Assembly: GCF_900162725.1 (NCBI RefSeq)
Contig: NZ_LT799418.1
Coordinates: 668,133-732,132, forward strand
Length of the DNA stretch: 64,000 nt
Direction of reading: 5' to 3'
DNA from: Parabacteroides sp. Marseille-P3160
GTDB taxonomy: Bacteria > Bacteroidota > Bacteroidia > Bacteroidales > Tannerellaceae
Part shown: positions 17,442-26,533 of the stretch, in pieces
Position numbering within the stretch: position 1 is the stretch's first letter
How the letters are laid out: each line of letters begins with the position of its first letter
Made by a program: the position numbers and the translations under genes
Notes under the pieces: model-generated
Seen by the model: only the letters and a program-made list of their open reading frames with translations
Told to the model about the DNA's origin: nothing
Database searches by the model: none

Positions 17442-19628
17442 TTATTTTAAGTAATCGTCAAAATAGCGTGTTATCTTTTCATGCAGATGAACGCGATCCC
17501 TTCCCGTCACATTATGCTGGTGGCCGGGATAAACGAAATAGTCGGGATAGGTTTCCTTTTCGATGCAAGCCTTTAGGAATGAAAGGCTATGCTGCCAGAC
17601 GACAACCGGATCCGCCGTGCCGTGGATAAGCAACAGATGTCCTTTCAGGCGGTCTGCCTTCAGCGTCAGGTCCGCTTGACGGTAACCTTCGGGATTCTCT
17701 TTCGGATGGTCCATATAACGTTCTCCGTACATGATTTCGTATTTGCTCCAATCGATGACCGGCCCTCCGGCCACTCCGGCTTTGAACAGATCCGGATAGG
17801 TAAGCATCAGATTGGTTGTCATGAAACCGCCGTAACTCCAGCCGTGGACTCCCAGGCGGTTGCTGTCTACAAACGGAAGAGACTTCAGGAATTCTACGCC
17901 TTTCAACTGGTCTTCCATTTCTTTAACTCCGAGGTTCTGGTGGATCATACTTTCGAACTCAAATCCCCGGTTGGCCGACCCGCGGCCGTCGACCGTGAAA
18001 ACCACATAGCCCCGTTGCGCCATGTAGAGATCCCAACCCCGGACGCCGTTCATCCAGTCGCCGGTGACGAGTTGGGCGTGCGGTCCTCCGTATACATAGA
18101 CGATCGCGGGATATTTCTTCGTCTCATCAAATTGAACCGGCTTGACCAACCGGTAATTCAACGGTGTCCGTCCGTCTGCCGAAAGAATCGTTCCGGTCAC
18201 AATTTCCGGCATTGTATACTTTGCATACGGATTGGGCGCCGACAATAAGTTTTTTATAATCTTTCCGTCCTTGGCGCGTATTAGGTCGATATCCCTGGGG
18301 ATAGAAGGAGAAGACGCACGGTCTAACGCATACTTTCCGGAAGGGCTGATCGTAGCGGAATGAACGGCCGGATGCTTCGTGTTCAGGCAAAAGCGTTCTC
18401 CATTGCCGATATTTATCCGCCAGGCATAGATTTGCATCGGATCCCCGCTTCGGACGGAACTCGATGGAAGGGGAGCCGTTGCTGCTACATAAAGATGGGT
18501 GCCGTCCCTGTCGAATCCGAGAAAGTCGGTGACCACCCATTCCCCGGAGGTCAATTGTTTCAGTAACTTCCCTTTCGTATCATATAAGTAAAGATGATTG
18601 AAGCCGTCCCGCTGGCTTTGCCAGATGAACCGCGTCGAGTCTTCCGGCAGGAAGACTACCGGATGTTGCGGCTCTACATAACGGTCGTTCTGTTCTTCGA
18701 AAAGGACTTTTTCGCGGGCGCCCGTTTCCGCATTATAGCGAACCATCCGGCAATGGTTCTGCTCCCGGTTCAGTTCGGCGATATAAATATGCTTCCCGTC
18801 CGGGCTCCAAGCTATATTAGTCAGGTATTTCTCTTTGGGAAGGCCGGTTTGAAGCCAGACCGTTTCACGGGTTTCCAAGTGATAAACGCCGACGGTAACC
18901 TCATGGCTTTTCATTCCCGCCATCGGGTATTTGAACGGTTTGACGGCAGCGCATCGGGTATCGATATCGACAATCGGGTAGTCTGTTACCATCCGTTTGT
19001 CCATCCGGTAGAAAGCAAGTGCTTTCCCTGTCGGAGACCAAAATAAGCCTTTCGTAATGCCGAATTCCCGTTGATGAACTGCCTGGCCAGAGACAATACC
19101 CTTGTCGGTTTCATTCGTTATAGGAAGAATTTTTTTTTCCGGAGAAAGAAGGACGACATTATTGTCGTTGGTGAAAGCGTAGTAGCCGCCTTCAGGGGCT
19201 AAGGATGCATTTTCCCAGGATGTTTCAGGCTGGTAATCCCGTAATACCATTTGTTTACTTAAATCATAATGGATAAGATGTTGCCTGTTTCCGAATGCCA
19301 GAAAAGGAGTCGCATTGTAGGGAACTGTAAAATTGGGTAGGGAAGATAAGGTCGGCAGTCCGGCGGTTTCCAGCGTTTCGTTGAACCGGGAAAGCGTCAA
19401 GGCGATTTTCTCGCCCTGCTCCGGTATGCCTTGGTATAGGCTATCTCCTTTTGCATAAAGATAGGTATCTCCATACCACTGAAGCTGTTTGATATCCCGG
19501 GGAGTAAACCGGTAGGCCGTTTTGCCTCCCGGGATCAGATCTTGTAAAGTGAGCGGTTGCTCTTGTGCTATGATGGGCATGGAAAGCAAGATTGTCAACA
19601 GTAGCAGTCCACCCCGTTTAATCATCAT
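17442..19628 (-). CDS. S9 family dipeptidyl peptidase IV-type protease
   Basis: 728 residues from the ATG at 19628. A signal peptide is visible ([19 protein letters not shown]), so it is exported, probably to the periplasm. The N-terminal beta-propeller (about 40-480) holds [14 protein letters not shown] and [13 protein letters not shown] repeats. The C-terminal hydrolase domain contains the nucleophile in GWSYGGF (near S598), the Asp in GTADPVV (near 674) and the His in GHQHN (near 705). DPP-IV enzymes remove X-Pro or X-Ala dipeptides from peptides. The frame stays open 201 bases further upstream, inside the methyltransferase gene, but that part is low-complexity and basic. The start overlaps the upstream stop by 11 bases and AAGGAG precedes it. 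Confidence 0.93.
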   Translation of the reverse strand: MMIKRGGLLLLTILLSMPIIAQEQPLTLQDLIPGGKTAYRFTPRDIKQLQWYGDTYLYAKGDSLYQGIPEQGEKIALTLSRFNETLETAGLPTLSSLPNFTVPYNATPFLAFGNRQHLIHYDLSKQMVLRDYQPETSWENASLAPEGGYYAFTNDNNVVLLSPEKKILPITNETDKGIVSGQAVHQREFGITKGLFWSPTGKALAFYRMDKRMVTDYPIVDIDTRCAAVKPFKYPMAGMKSHEVTVGVYHLETRETVWLQTGLPKEKYLTNIAWSPDGKHIYIAELNREQNHCRMVRYNAETGAREKVLFEEQNDRYVEPQHPVVFLPEDSTRFIWQSQRDGFNHLYLYDTKGKLLKQLTSGEWVVTDFLGFDRDGTHLYVAATAPLPSSSVRSGDPMQIYAWRINIGNGERFCLNTKHPAVHSATISPSGKYALDRASSPSIPRDIDLIRAKDGKIIKNLLSAPNPYAKYTMPEIVTGTILSADGRTPLNYRLVKPVQFDETKKYPAIVYVYGGPHAQLVTGDWMNGVRGWDLYMAQRGYVVFTVDGRGSANRGFEFESMIHQNLGVKEMEDQLKGVEFLKSLPFVDSNRLGVHGWSYGGFMTTNLMLTYPDLFKAGVAGGPVIDWSKYEIMYGERYMDHPKENPEGYRQADLTLKADRLKGHLLLIHGTADPVVVWQHSLSFLKACIEKETYPDYFVYPGHQHNVTGRDRVHLHEKITRYFDDYLK

Positions 19629-20988
19629 AGCTCCTTCTCTTGAACGGCTTCTTGGTCGGTTGTTTCCGCTCCCTGAAGCGATCCTCCTCGTTGAAGCGTT
19701 TCTTGGGTATGAACGATTTCCCTCGTCCGATGAAGACTTCTTCCTCATCGTCGTCGCGGATAGGAGAAGGCAACCGTTTGGCCGGTTTGGAGGGCCTGCT
19801 ATCCCGGTTGAAGCGATTCCCTTGTTCATTCAACGCCTTTTTATAATCTTTGTTTTTCCCTTCGAAAATCTCATAGCAGCGGAACTCGCATTCAAGCGAA
19901 CCGTTCAATAAATTCATCTTATCGTTCGGATGTAGACCGATCTTGTCGAAGCACTCGTCCTTATAGCTGAGAATCCATGCTTTATAATTGGGAAACACAT
20001 GCTTCAGGCGTTCGCCGATCATGGTATACAACCCCATCAGGTCGCGTGTCGTGATCCGTTCGCCATAGGGAGGGTTCGTGACCAGAATGCCCGGTTGGGG
20101 GGCGTCGGTGTATTGCTGGAAAGGCAACACTTTGAGTTCGATATATTTCGACAATCCGGCACTGCGGACATTTTTTTCCGCTGTTTCAATCGCTGCGGGA
20201 GAAATATCGGAACCGTAACATTTGAATTTGAATTCCCGTTCGTTGCTTTCGTCGTTATAGATATGGTCGAATAGTTCCCGGTCGAAGTCGGTCCATTTTT
20301 CAAAGGCAAAAGATTTACGGAAAATTCCCGGAGAGATATTCAGTGCGATCATGGCCGCTTCAATCAGTAATGTCCCGGAGCCACACATCGGATCGACGAA
20401 ATTGGATTCCCCTTTCCAGCCTGTTTTCAGGATCATGCCGGCGGCCAGTACCTCGTTCAGCGGAGCTTCGGTCTGTTCCACCCGGTATCCCCGTTTATGG
20501 AGGCTTTCGCCCGAACTATCGATCGAAACCGTACAGTCGTTGTGCGAAATATGTACATTGATATAGATGTCGGGGTTGTTCACCCGGACAGAAGGACGCT
20601 TTTGGAACGTGTCGATGAAGTAATCCACAATAGCATCTTTAGTCCGGTAAGCTACAAATTTAGAATGATTGAAGTCTTCCGAGTAGATCACCGAATCAAT
20701 GGCAAAGGTTTTTTCTAAAGACAGATAGTTTTCCCACTGAATCTTTTTCACTTCTTTATAGACGGTGTCGGCATCTTTGGCTTTGAATCGATAAATCGGC
20801 TTCAATATGCGGAGAGCCGTACGGGAAGAGAAGTTGGCCTTGTACAACAATTCCTTATCTCCGGTAAAGGAGACCATTCTACGGCCAATTTCCACATTGT
20901 TTGCGCCTAAAGCGACTAATTCTCCGGCCAATACCTCTTCCAGTCCGTAGAGGGTTTTTGCGACCATGTCAAACGTTTCGTTGCTCAT
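19618..20988 (-). CDS. THUMP-domain class I SAM-dependent RNA methyltransferase (RlmL-like)
   Basis: 456 residues. The N-terminal THUMP region (about 1-165) begins FDMVAKTLYGLEEVLAGEL. The Rossmann methyltransferase follows with DPMCGSGTLLIEAAM (about 198-212), YGSDISPAAI and the catalytic TNPPYGERI (about 306-314). This is the N2-guanine methyltransferase half of RlmL, acting on 23S rRNA. It lacks the second (RlmK) domain of the E. coli fusion protein and instead ends in an 80-residue tail very rich in Lys, Arg and acidic residues, probably for RNA binding. Its stop overlaps the start of the peptidase gene within ATGATGATTAA, suggesting translational coupling of two unrelated functions. Confidence 0.9.
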   Translation of the reverse strand: MSNETFDMVAKTLYGLEEVLAGELVALGANNVEIGRRMVSFTGDKELLYKANFSSRTALRILKPIYRFKAKDADTVYKEVKKIQWENYLSLEKTFAIDSVIYSEDFNHSKFVAYRTKDAIVDYFIDTFQKRPSVRVNNPDIYINVHISHNDCTVSIDSSGESLHKRGYRVEQTEAPLNEVLAAGMILKTGWKGESNFVDPMCGSGTLLIEAAMIALNISPGIFRKSFAFEKWTDFDRELFDHIYNDESNEREFKFKCYGSDISPAAIETAEKNVRSAGLSKYIELKVLPFQQYTDAPQPGILVTNPPYGERITTRDLMGLYTMIGERLKHVFPNYKAWILSYKDECFDKIGLHPNDKMNLLNGSLECEFRCYEIFEGKNKDYKKALNEQGNRFNRDSRPSKPAKRLPSPIRDDDEEEVFIGRGKSFIPKKRFNEEDRFRERKQPTKKPFKRRSYDD

Positions 20989-21034
20989 AGCTGTAACGAA
21001 TAATAGCTTTTTTGATTAGTTGTTTATATTATAA

Positions 21035-21484
21035 TTACCAAGTTAACACAATTCTGAATTCACGCGCTGCCGGTGGGATGGCGGCCAAATCGTTATACCG
21101 GAGATAAAAGGCGACCGAACCGACCATAAAGTCAAATGAATAAAACTCGGTCCATGTATCATTCGGATTGCTTTGAATAGGAATCCCGTAAAACAACGGA
21201 GTCTGTACCTCGTCACCTGTAATCGGATCGATATAATACATATAGGCCTGTACATTTCCGTTCTTATAGATAAAGGATGTCAGTTCGGGTACGTCGACTG
21301 CCGCCGTATAAAAAGCATTTAAACCTGTTCCATTATCAGCATAAGGTTCCCATGCATTTTCCTTTACGATGACATTGATTACTTTCCAGTTCGATCCCGC
21401 GCCGGCCGGTCCTTCCGGTCCCATCGGCCCCTCACAGGAAACAAAAAGGCATAGGGCAAATAATAAGAATACCAATCTTTTCAT
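21035..21484 (-). CDS. Small lipoprotein with a collagen-like GPMGPEGPAG stretch
   Basis: 149 residues. The signal peptide ends at LFVSC (about Cys17), so it is a lipoprotein. Directly after the Cys comes a short Gly-Pro-rich segment (EGPMGPEGPAGAG), resembling two or three collagen triplets, then a beta-rich domain of about 110 residues ending in EFRIVLTW. I do not recognise a functional family. Similar short collagen-like lipoproteins occur in Bacteroidales. It lies 16 bases downstream of the flavin-type oxidase gene, possibly in the same transcript. Confidence 0.7.
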   Translation of the reverse strand: MKRLVFLLFALCLFVSCEGPMGPEGPAGAGSNWKVINVIVKENAWEPYADNGTGLNAFYTAAVDVPELTSFIYKNGNVQAYMYYIDPITGDEVQTPLFYGIPIQSNPNDTWTEFYSFDFMVGSVAFYLRYNDLAAIPPAAREFRIVLTW

Positions 21485-21500
21485 AGATTCTTTTTAATTA

Positions 21501-21989
21501 TTACATAGCTGATGATTGTTGATAATGCGGAACCCCAAATTCTTTGCAGGTCGCTTTTTCCAATTCGATTTTCCAGATTTTTACATTTTCTATTGCCGGC
21601 TCGGAATAGGTAAACTTCCGGGCGGTGTATTTTTGCATGATGATATCCAAAGCGTCCGTCTTCCGGTCGGTATCTTCTTCGAAACGCACCTTTCCCCAAG
21701 CGATGACGCTTTCCGAACGGCTCCGGTAGCTGCAAGCCACTTTGGGATGTTGGTAAACAAGGTGATGAGGCGTGCTGAATGTCACGCATACGTTCGGGTT
21801 TTGCTTCAGTATGGAAAGGCTACGCCCTTCCGGTGCTGAATGAAGATAAACGACACCGTCACTATAACCGAAATTCATCGGAACCACATAGGGGATTTGG
21901 TCTGTGTCAATCATTCCCACAAAACAGATTTCACATTTTTCGATTGTCTTCTCAATCCGTTCTTTCTCGGTATGTAATAGCGTCTTCAT
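21501..21989 (-). CDS. Pyridoxamine 5'-phosphate oxidase family protein (NimA-like fold)
   Basis: 162 residues, cytoplasmic. The split-barrel FMN-binding fold is suggested by ICFVGMIDTDQIPYVVPMNF (about 21-40), a VVYLHSAPEGRSLSIL block and the NVCVTFSTP strand, then SVIAWGKVRFEED. The same pattern is found in nitroimidazole reductase-type Nim proteins and in general stress flavoproteins. Function in this organism is unknown; calling it a resistance gene is not justified. It has its own -7 box at 22014-22021, and a MITE-like element lies about 145 bases upstream. Confidence 0.8.
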   Translation of the reverse strand: MKTLLHTEKERIEKTIEKCEICFVGMIDTDQIPYVVPMNFGYSDGVVYLHSAPEGRSLSILKQNPNVCVTFSTPHHLVYQHPKVACSYRSRSESVIAWGKVRFEEDTDRKTDALDIIMQKYTARKFTYSEPAIENVKIWKIELEKATCKEFGVPHYQQSSAM

Positions 21990-22013
21990 TTGTAACCAAT
22001 AGGTTTACGTGCA

Positions 22014-22021
22014 CAAATATA
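22014..22021 (-). promoter_or_regulatory. -7 box for the flavoprotein gene
   Basis: The minus strand reads TATATTTG here, matching TAnnTTTG, with a leader of roughly 18 bases to the ATG at 21989. No clear -33 box. Confidence 0.5.
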
Positions 22022-22134
22022 AAGTTTATTTTTTATATTCCTGTCTGAATTAATACTTTCAACCTTTTTGATTTTAAAAAAACGGCTATTTAATGCATTT
22101 TGCTATGTAGGGAAGGATATACAAATAAAATTAA

Positions 22135-22252
22135 ATGATTATCCGCATAATGTCCTGGCAAAGGTATTTAAATCCCTGAAAAAAATCAGTGCACTCAATA
22201 CATCCATTCAGTATACTCGATTTTTCACATAGGACACGATGCGGATAATCAT
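22135..22252. mobile_element. MITE-like element, 118 bp, with target-site duplication
   Basis: The ends are a perfect 14-bp inverted repeat, ATGATTATCCGCAT (22135-22148) and ATGCGGATAATCAT (22239-22252). After two mismatches the match resumes as TGTCCT on both arms, giving 20 of 22 paired. Directly outside both ends is the same 10-mer, ATAAAATTAA (22125-22134 and 22253-22262), as expected for a target duplication. The 118-bp body has no coding capacity. This is the structure of a non-autonomous transposon moved by an IS transposase with a 10-bp duplication; the family is not identified. The rest of the 21990-22443 gap holds two -7 boxes and AT-rich DNA. Confidence 0.85.
22159..22166 (-). promoter_or_regulatory. 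-7 box carried inside the MITE
   Basis: On the minus strand the MITE contains TACCTTTG, a perfect -7 consensus, just inside its left arm and reading out of the element toward the flavoprotein gene. No -33 box is seen at normal spacing, so activity is uncertain. Confidence 0.35.
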
Positions 22253-22389
22253 ATAAAATTAAACTTCTTGCTTATTCTTATGATTTTTGCAAATCTATGA
22301 AATCATGCTTATATTTGATTTTCTACCGTTCTTCTTCTCAGAAAATGATAAATACGTTATGTATCTTAGTTTCTCTTCGGAGGGAATGG

Positions 22390-22397
22390 TATTTTTG
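22390..22397 (+). promoter_or_regulatory. -7 box for the uxaB-uxaA operon
   Basis: TATTTTTG fits TAnnTTTG, 46 bases before the ATG at 22444. The -33 region is not clear. Confidence 0.45.
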
Positions 22398-22443
22398 TAA
22401 ATAGATAAGAATGTATCAGAATAATAAATGAATCACTCATAAT

Positions 22444-23883
22444 ATGGAAAAACTGAATAGAAAAACAGTAAAGACGGCAAAGTTATATCCGGAACGTATT
22501 ATTCAATTTGGCGAAGGCAATTTCTTGCGCGCTTTCGTCGACTGGATTGTCTATAATATGAATGAGAAAACAGGCTTCGATGCGGGAGTCGTAATCGTTC
22601 AACCCCTACCGGGCGGGATGGTGGATTTATTGAATGAGCAGGACGGCTTATACCATCTGAACCTGCAGGGAATAGATAAAGGTAAGACCGTCGACAGTAT
22701 CGAGCGGATCGATGTCATTACGCGGGGACTGAATCCATATACCCAATTTGGTGACTATTTGGGATTGGCTGAGAACCCTGAAATACGTTTCGTCATCTCG
22801 AATACGACCGAAGCCGGCATTGCTTTCGATCCTTCCTGTAAGTTGGAAGACCAGCCTGCCAAATCCTATCCGGGGAAACTGACCCAGTTGCTCTATCACC
22901 GTTTCAAAACGTTTGGCGGGGCTAAGGATAAAGGCTTACTTATTTTTCCATGCGAATTGATCTTCCATAACGGAACCGAACTGAAGAAATGTATTCATCA
23001 ATACATCGAACGATGGAATCTCAGCGAAGCATTCAAAAAATGGTTTGACGAAGCCTGTGGCGTTTATTGTACGCTGGTCGACCGGATTGTGCCGGGCTAT
23101 CCGAAAGATACGATCCATGAAATTCTCGACCGGATTCAGGTAGAAGACAAATTGGTCGTAAAAGCTGAAATCTTCCATCTGTGGGTAATCGAGGCTCCGG
23201 AGTCGGTCGCAAAAGAGTTTCCCGCATCAAAGGCCGGCCTGAATGTCCTGTTTGTCAATAGCGAGAAACCTTATCACGACCGGAAGGTGACCCTGTTGAA
23301 CGGCCCTCATACCGTATTGTCTCCCGTCGGCTACCTGTCCGGCCTGAATACTGTCCGCGAGTGTGTGGAAGATGAAGTGATCGGCAAGTTTGTGCATAAG
23401 GTAATGTTCGACGAGTTGATGGAGACACTCGATTTGCCCAAACCGGAATTGGAGCAGTTTGCCGGCGATGTGCTCGATCGTTTCCGTAATCCATTCGTCA
23501 AACATTTTGTTACCAGTATTATGCTGAATTCGTTCCCGAAATTCAAGACACGGGATCTGCCTGGCCTGAAAATCTATCTGGAAAGGAAAGGCATTCTTCC
23601 CGACGGCCTGATCTTGGGACTGGCCGGAATCATCACCTATTATAAAGGTGGAAAACGAGAAGATGAGGAAATCAAACCGAATGATGACGAAGCGATTTTG
23701 GACCTTCTGTCGGACTTATGGAAATCGAATGACCCTGAAAATATAGCCCAAGGCGTGCTGGGTGCTAAATTCATTTGGGATGAAGACCTGAATGACATTC
23801 CTGGATTAACCGGGAAGCTGGCTACTTATTTACAGTTGATCCGGGAAAAGGGGATGTTGGAAACCGTAAAAACAATCTTATAA
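22444..23883 (+). CDS. uxaB: Tagaturonate reductase (altronate oxidoreductase)
   Basis: 479 residues. It belongs to the mannitol dehydrogenase family; the N-terminal NAD-binding part starts with ERIIQFGEGNFLRAFVDWIV (about 18-37) and the C-terminal helical domain contains the conserved KVMFDELMETLD/FRNPFVKHFV region (about 325-360). UxaB reduces tagaturonate to altronate in galacturonate breakdown. The identity is strengthened by uxaA starting nine bases downstream. Fructuronate reductase (UxuB) is a possible alternative on fold alone, but the neighbour argues for UxaB. No isomerase uxaC or aldolase is in the window. Confidence 0.9.
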   Translation: MEKLNRKTVKTAKLYPERIIQFGEGNFLRAFVDWIVYNMNEKTGFDAGVVIVQPLPGGMVDLLNEQDGLYHLNLQGIDKGKTVDSIERIDVITRGLNPYTQFGDYLGLAENPEIRFVISNTTEAGIAFDPSCKLEDQPAKSYPGKLTQLLYHRFKTFGGAKDKGLLIFPCELIFHNGTELKKCIHQYIERWNLSEAFKKWFDEACGVYCTLVDRIVPGYPKDTIHEILDRIQVEDKLVVKAEIFHLWVIEAPESVAKEFPASKAGLNVLFVNSEKPYHDRKVTLLNGPHTVLSPVGYLSGLNTVRECVEDEVIGKFVHKVMFDELMETLDLPKPELEQFAGDVLDRFRNPFVKHFVTSIMLNSFPKFKTRDLPGLKIYLERKGILPDGLILGLAGIITYYKGGKREDEEIKPNDDEAILDLLSDLWKSNDPENIAQGVLGAKFIWDEDLNDIPGLTGKLATYLQLIREKGMLETVKTIL

Positions 23884-23892
23884 AACACTCGG

Positions 23893-25377
23893 ATGAAATA
23901 CGTGAAAATAAATCCGGCGGATAATGTGGCCGTAACGATAGCCGATTTGAAGCAGGGCGATAATATAACGGTAGGTAATGCAGATATTATATTGAAGGCG
24001 GATATCCCGGCCGGGCATAAATTTGCACTGACTGATATTGCGACCGGAGGGAATATCGTAAAATACGGCTATTCCATCGGACATGCACGGGAAGAAATCA
24101 GGCAAGGGGATTGGGTGAACGAGAAAACGATAAAGACCAATCTGGATGGCGTACTCAACTACGAGTATAAACCCATAGACGTGCAACTGGATATTCCCGA
24201 CCGGCATCTGACGTTCAAGGGGTATCGGCGGGCGAACGGAGAAGTCGGCGTCCGCAATGAGATTTGGATTATCCCTACTGTCGGTTGTGTGAACGGAACG
24301 ATTAACCGGCTGGCGGAAATGCTTCGCGCGGAAACCCAACTGAGGAATGTAGATGCAATCGTAGCCTACCCGCACAATTACGGATGCTCGCAATTGGGCG
24401 ATGATCATGAGAATACGCGCAAGATCCTGCGCGACATGGCGCTTCATCCTAATTCGGGAGGCGTATTGGTAGTCGGACTGGGTTGTGAGAACAATCAGGT
24501 AAGCGCATTCCGCCGGATGTTAGGCGATTTTGACGAATCGCGCATCAAGTTCCTGGAAACCCAGAAGGTCGGTGACGAATACGAGGAAGGCATGCAATTG
24601 CTCCGGGAGATTTATGATGTTGTATCGAAAGATATTCGTGAAGATATTCCAGTTTCGGAGTTGAAGGTCGGATTGAAATGCGGAGGCTCCGACGGTTTCT
24701 CCGGTATCACGGCTAATCCGTTGCTTGGCGTTTTTTCCGATTTTCTGGTGGCGCAGGGGGGAAGTACCGTCTTAACGGAAGTTCCCGAAATGTTCGGCGC
24801 CGAAACCATTTTGATGAACCGTTGTGTCAATAAGGACATCTTCGATAAAACCGTTTTTCTGATCAACGATTTTAAGAACTATTTCATTAAAAACGAACAA
24901 CCTATTTATGAAAATCCGTCGCCTGGCAACAAGGCGGGAGGCATCTCCACCTTGGAAGAGAAGTCGCTCGGTTGTACGCAGAAGTGCGGAAAATCATTGG
25001 TAAAAGATGTCCTGATGTATGGCGAACGGATTAAAACAAAAGGATTGAACCTTTTGAGCGCTCCCGGCAACGACTTGGTCGCAGCGACTGCCTTGGCTTC
25101 GAGCGGCTGCCATATCGTATTATTCACAACCGGGCGCGGTACGCCATTCGGAACGTATGTCCCTACGCTAAAGGTATCGACCAATACGCCTCTTTACAAT
25201 AGGAAGCCGGGATGGATCGATTTCAACGCCGGTACGATTGTCGAAAATGAAAGCCTTGAAAGCGTAAAAGAGCGGTTTATCCGTTACATCCTTAATGTGG
25301 CAAGCGGTGAACCGGTAAATAACGAGAAAAAAGGTTATCGTGAAATAGCGATATTCAAAACAGGAGTGACCCTATAA
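23893..25377 (+). CDS. uxaA: Altronate dehydratase
   Basis: 494 residues. The N-terminal SAF domain (about 1-95) and the C-terminal D-galactarate/altronate dehydratase domain are both present. Markers are YSIGHAREEIRQGDWVNEKT, RANGEVGVRNEIWIIPTVGC (about 113-132), AYPHNYGCSQLGDDHENTR, LKCGGSDGFSGITANP and GCTQKCGKS. UxaA removes water from altronate to give 2-keto-3-deoxygluconate. Conserved Cys and His residues for the metal site appear intact. It forms an operon with uxaB and is convergent with the yellow-type gene, with seven bases between stops. Confidence 0.93.
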   Translation: MKYVKINPADNVAVTIADLKQGDNITVGNADIILKADIPAGHKFALTDIATGGNIVKYGYSIGHAREEIRQGDWVNEKTIKTNLDGVLNYEYKPIDVQLDIPDRHLTFKGYRRANGEVGVRNEIWIIPTVGCVNGTINRLAEMLRAETQLRNVDAIVAYPHNYGCSQLGDDHENTRKILRDMALHPNSGGVLVVGLGCENNQVSAFRRMLGDFDESRIKFLETQKVGDEYEEGMQLLREIYDVVSKDIREDIPVSELKVGLKCGGSDGFSGITANPLLGVFSDFLVAQGGSTVLTEVPEMFGAETILMNRCVNKDIFDKTVFLINDFKNYFIKNEQPIYENPSPGNKAGGISTLEEKSLGCTQKCGKSLVKDVLMYGERIKTKGLNLLSAPGNDLVAATALASSGCHIVLFTTGRGTPFGTYVPTLKVSTNTPLYNRKPGWIDFNAGTIVENESLESVKERFIRYILNVASGEPVNNEKKGYREIAIFKTGVTL

Positions 25378-25384
25378 ACATGAA

Positions 25385-26491
25385 TTATTTCAATGCGGCC
25401 ACCCGTATTCTAACTACGTTGTAAGGAGGTTTTCTCAAATCTTTTCCATTATTAAATCCGGGCAAACGATTCCATTGACCTAAAGTTACATAGAGATAGC
25501 CATCCTGTGTATAGTACATACCATCCGGCCATCCCAGCAAAGAACTTTGAACAAGCGTCTTGAATGTTCCGTCGGGAGAACGCTTCACCAATGCCATCTG
25601 TTCATAAGCTGAAAAATAGATATTGCCATCAGCATCTTCCGCCAATCCGTCACAAGCGGGACGGTCGCCTTCATAACGGACTACTTTTTCCAATTCAGAT
25701 TCCGGTATAGTGAAGTTTGATAATGAATCAGTTAAGATACTGTATAACCCCCTTCCGGTAATAGGTGTCCAGTACAATCTTCCTTTAATAAGCGCAATGC
25801 CGTTAGCGCCACCTGATGGCAGTGTTACATTATTCGGATGATAGGCTCTTGCTTCACCTTCCAGAAAAGCAATATATCCGTTTTGAATAGCGGTGGAGTA
25901 ATGATTTGCAAGCACTTCACGGGAATTTCCGGTAGCTATGTCTATTATAATTAAGGAGGGTGTTGTGCCGAAAGAAGAATTCGTGATGTAAGCTGTACCT
26001 TTTTCCCCATGTTCCGGATCTATTCGTAAATCATTCAAATGCATATCCTGACGTAAAACAGGACTCTTAATTACAATTGATGCTACGACCTTGCCATTAG
26101 GAGTGAAGCCAACAACTTTGGCTGCGCCTTCCGGTATTCCGTCTATTCCGGCACGCTTGCCGTCATCGATTACCCATATATTTCCATTGCTATCTGTTGT
26201 CATACCGTGTGGGGAGACTAACCATTCATTATAAGGGCGATTTGACGGATAGGTCATTTCCTTACTTGGAAACGGAATAAGATGTCCGTCTTTCAGTTCC
26301 GCCAAAGCATACCCTTTGTGATTATCTGCATGGCGGGGAAATCCAAGGAAAATCCGTCCGTCGGGAGTAATGGCAATGCCCGACATATCCGGATCGGGCG
26401 GTGCAATACGTGCGACAATTTCCAATTGCTGTGCAAAAGCACTATGGACAATAATCCATATCAAACTAAAAATACTTATTATTTTTTTCAT
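25385..26491 (-). CDS. Secreted yellow/major-royal-jelly-type beta-propeller protein
   Basis: 368 residues with a signal peptide (KKIISIFSLIWIIVHSAFAQ), so exported. The sequence has repeated propeller strands: DMSGIAITPDGRIFLGFPRH, the SPHGMTTDSNGNIWVID block and the C-terminal CDGLAEDADGNIYFSAYEQ and WPDGMYYTQDGYLYVTLGQ. The pattern WxVD/SNG with RLYWTPITGRGLYSI matches the MRJP/yellow family (PF03022), which also occurs in bacteria, and is related to SMP-30-type lactonases. No enzymatic activity can be assigned. It lies downstream of the methyltransferase and the PPC-domain gene on the minus strand. Codon use looks more AT-rich than the uxa genes. Confidence 0.78.
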   Translation of the reverse strand: MKKIISIFSLIWIIVHSAFAQQLEIVARIAPPDPDMSGIAITPDGRIFLGFPRHADNHKGYALAELKDGHLIPFPSKEMTYPSNRPYNEWLVSPHGMTTDSNGNIWVIDDGKRAGIDGIPEGAAKVVGFTPNGKVVASIVIKSPVLRQDMHLNDLRIDPEHGEKGTAYITNSSFGTTPSLIIIDIATGNSREVLANHYSTAIQNGYIAFLEGEARAYHPNNVTLPSGGANGIALIKGRLYWTPITGRGLYSILTDSLSNFTIPESELEKVVRYEGDRPACDGLAEDADGNIYFSAYEQMALVKRSPDGTFKTLVQSSLLGWPDGMYYTQDGYLYVTLGQWNRLPGFNNGKDLRKPPYNVVRIRVAALK

Positions 26492-26533
26492 ACTATTTTT
26501 GTTTAGTATAATGACTTGCCTCCAACAAGGTAA

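Noticed and set aside
17589-18248. 219-codon frame antisense to the DPP-IV gene
   Set aside because: Shadow frame; no family features.
19629-19829. Upstream extension of the DPP-IV frame
   Set aside because: It lies inside the methyltransferase gene, is low-complexity and would hide the clear signal peptide that begins at 19628.
21501-21989. Calling this gene nimA (nitroimidazole resistance)
   Set aside because: The fold is shared by many flavoproteins; nothing in the sequence shows drug reduction.
22135-22252. Invertible promoter instead of a MITE
   Set aside because: The identical 10-mers directly outside both ends are better explained by insertion than by inversion, although the ends could in principle recombine.
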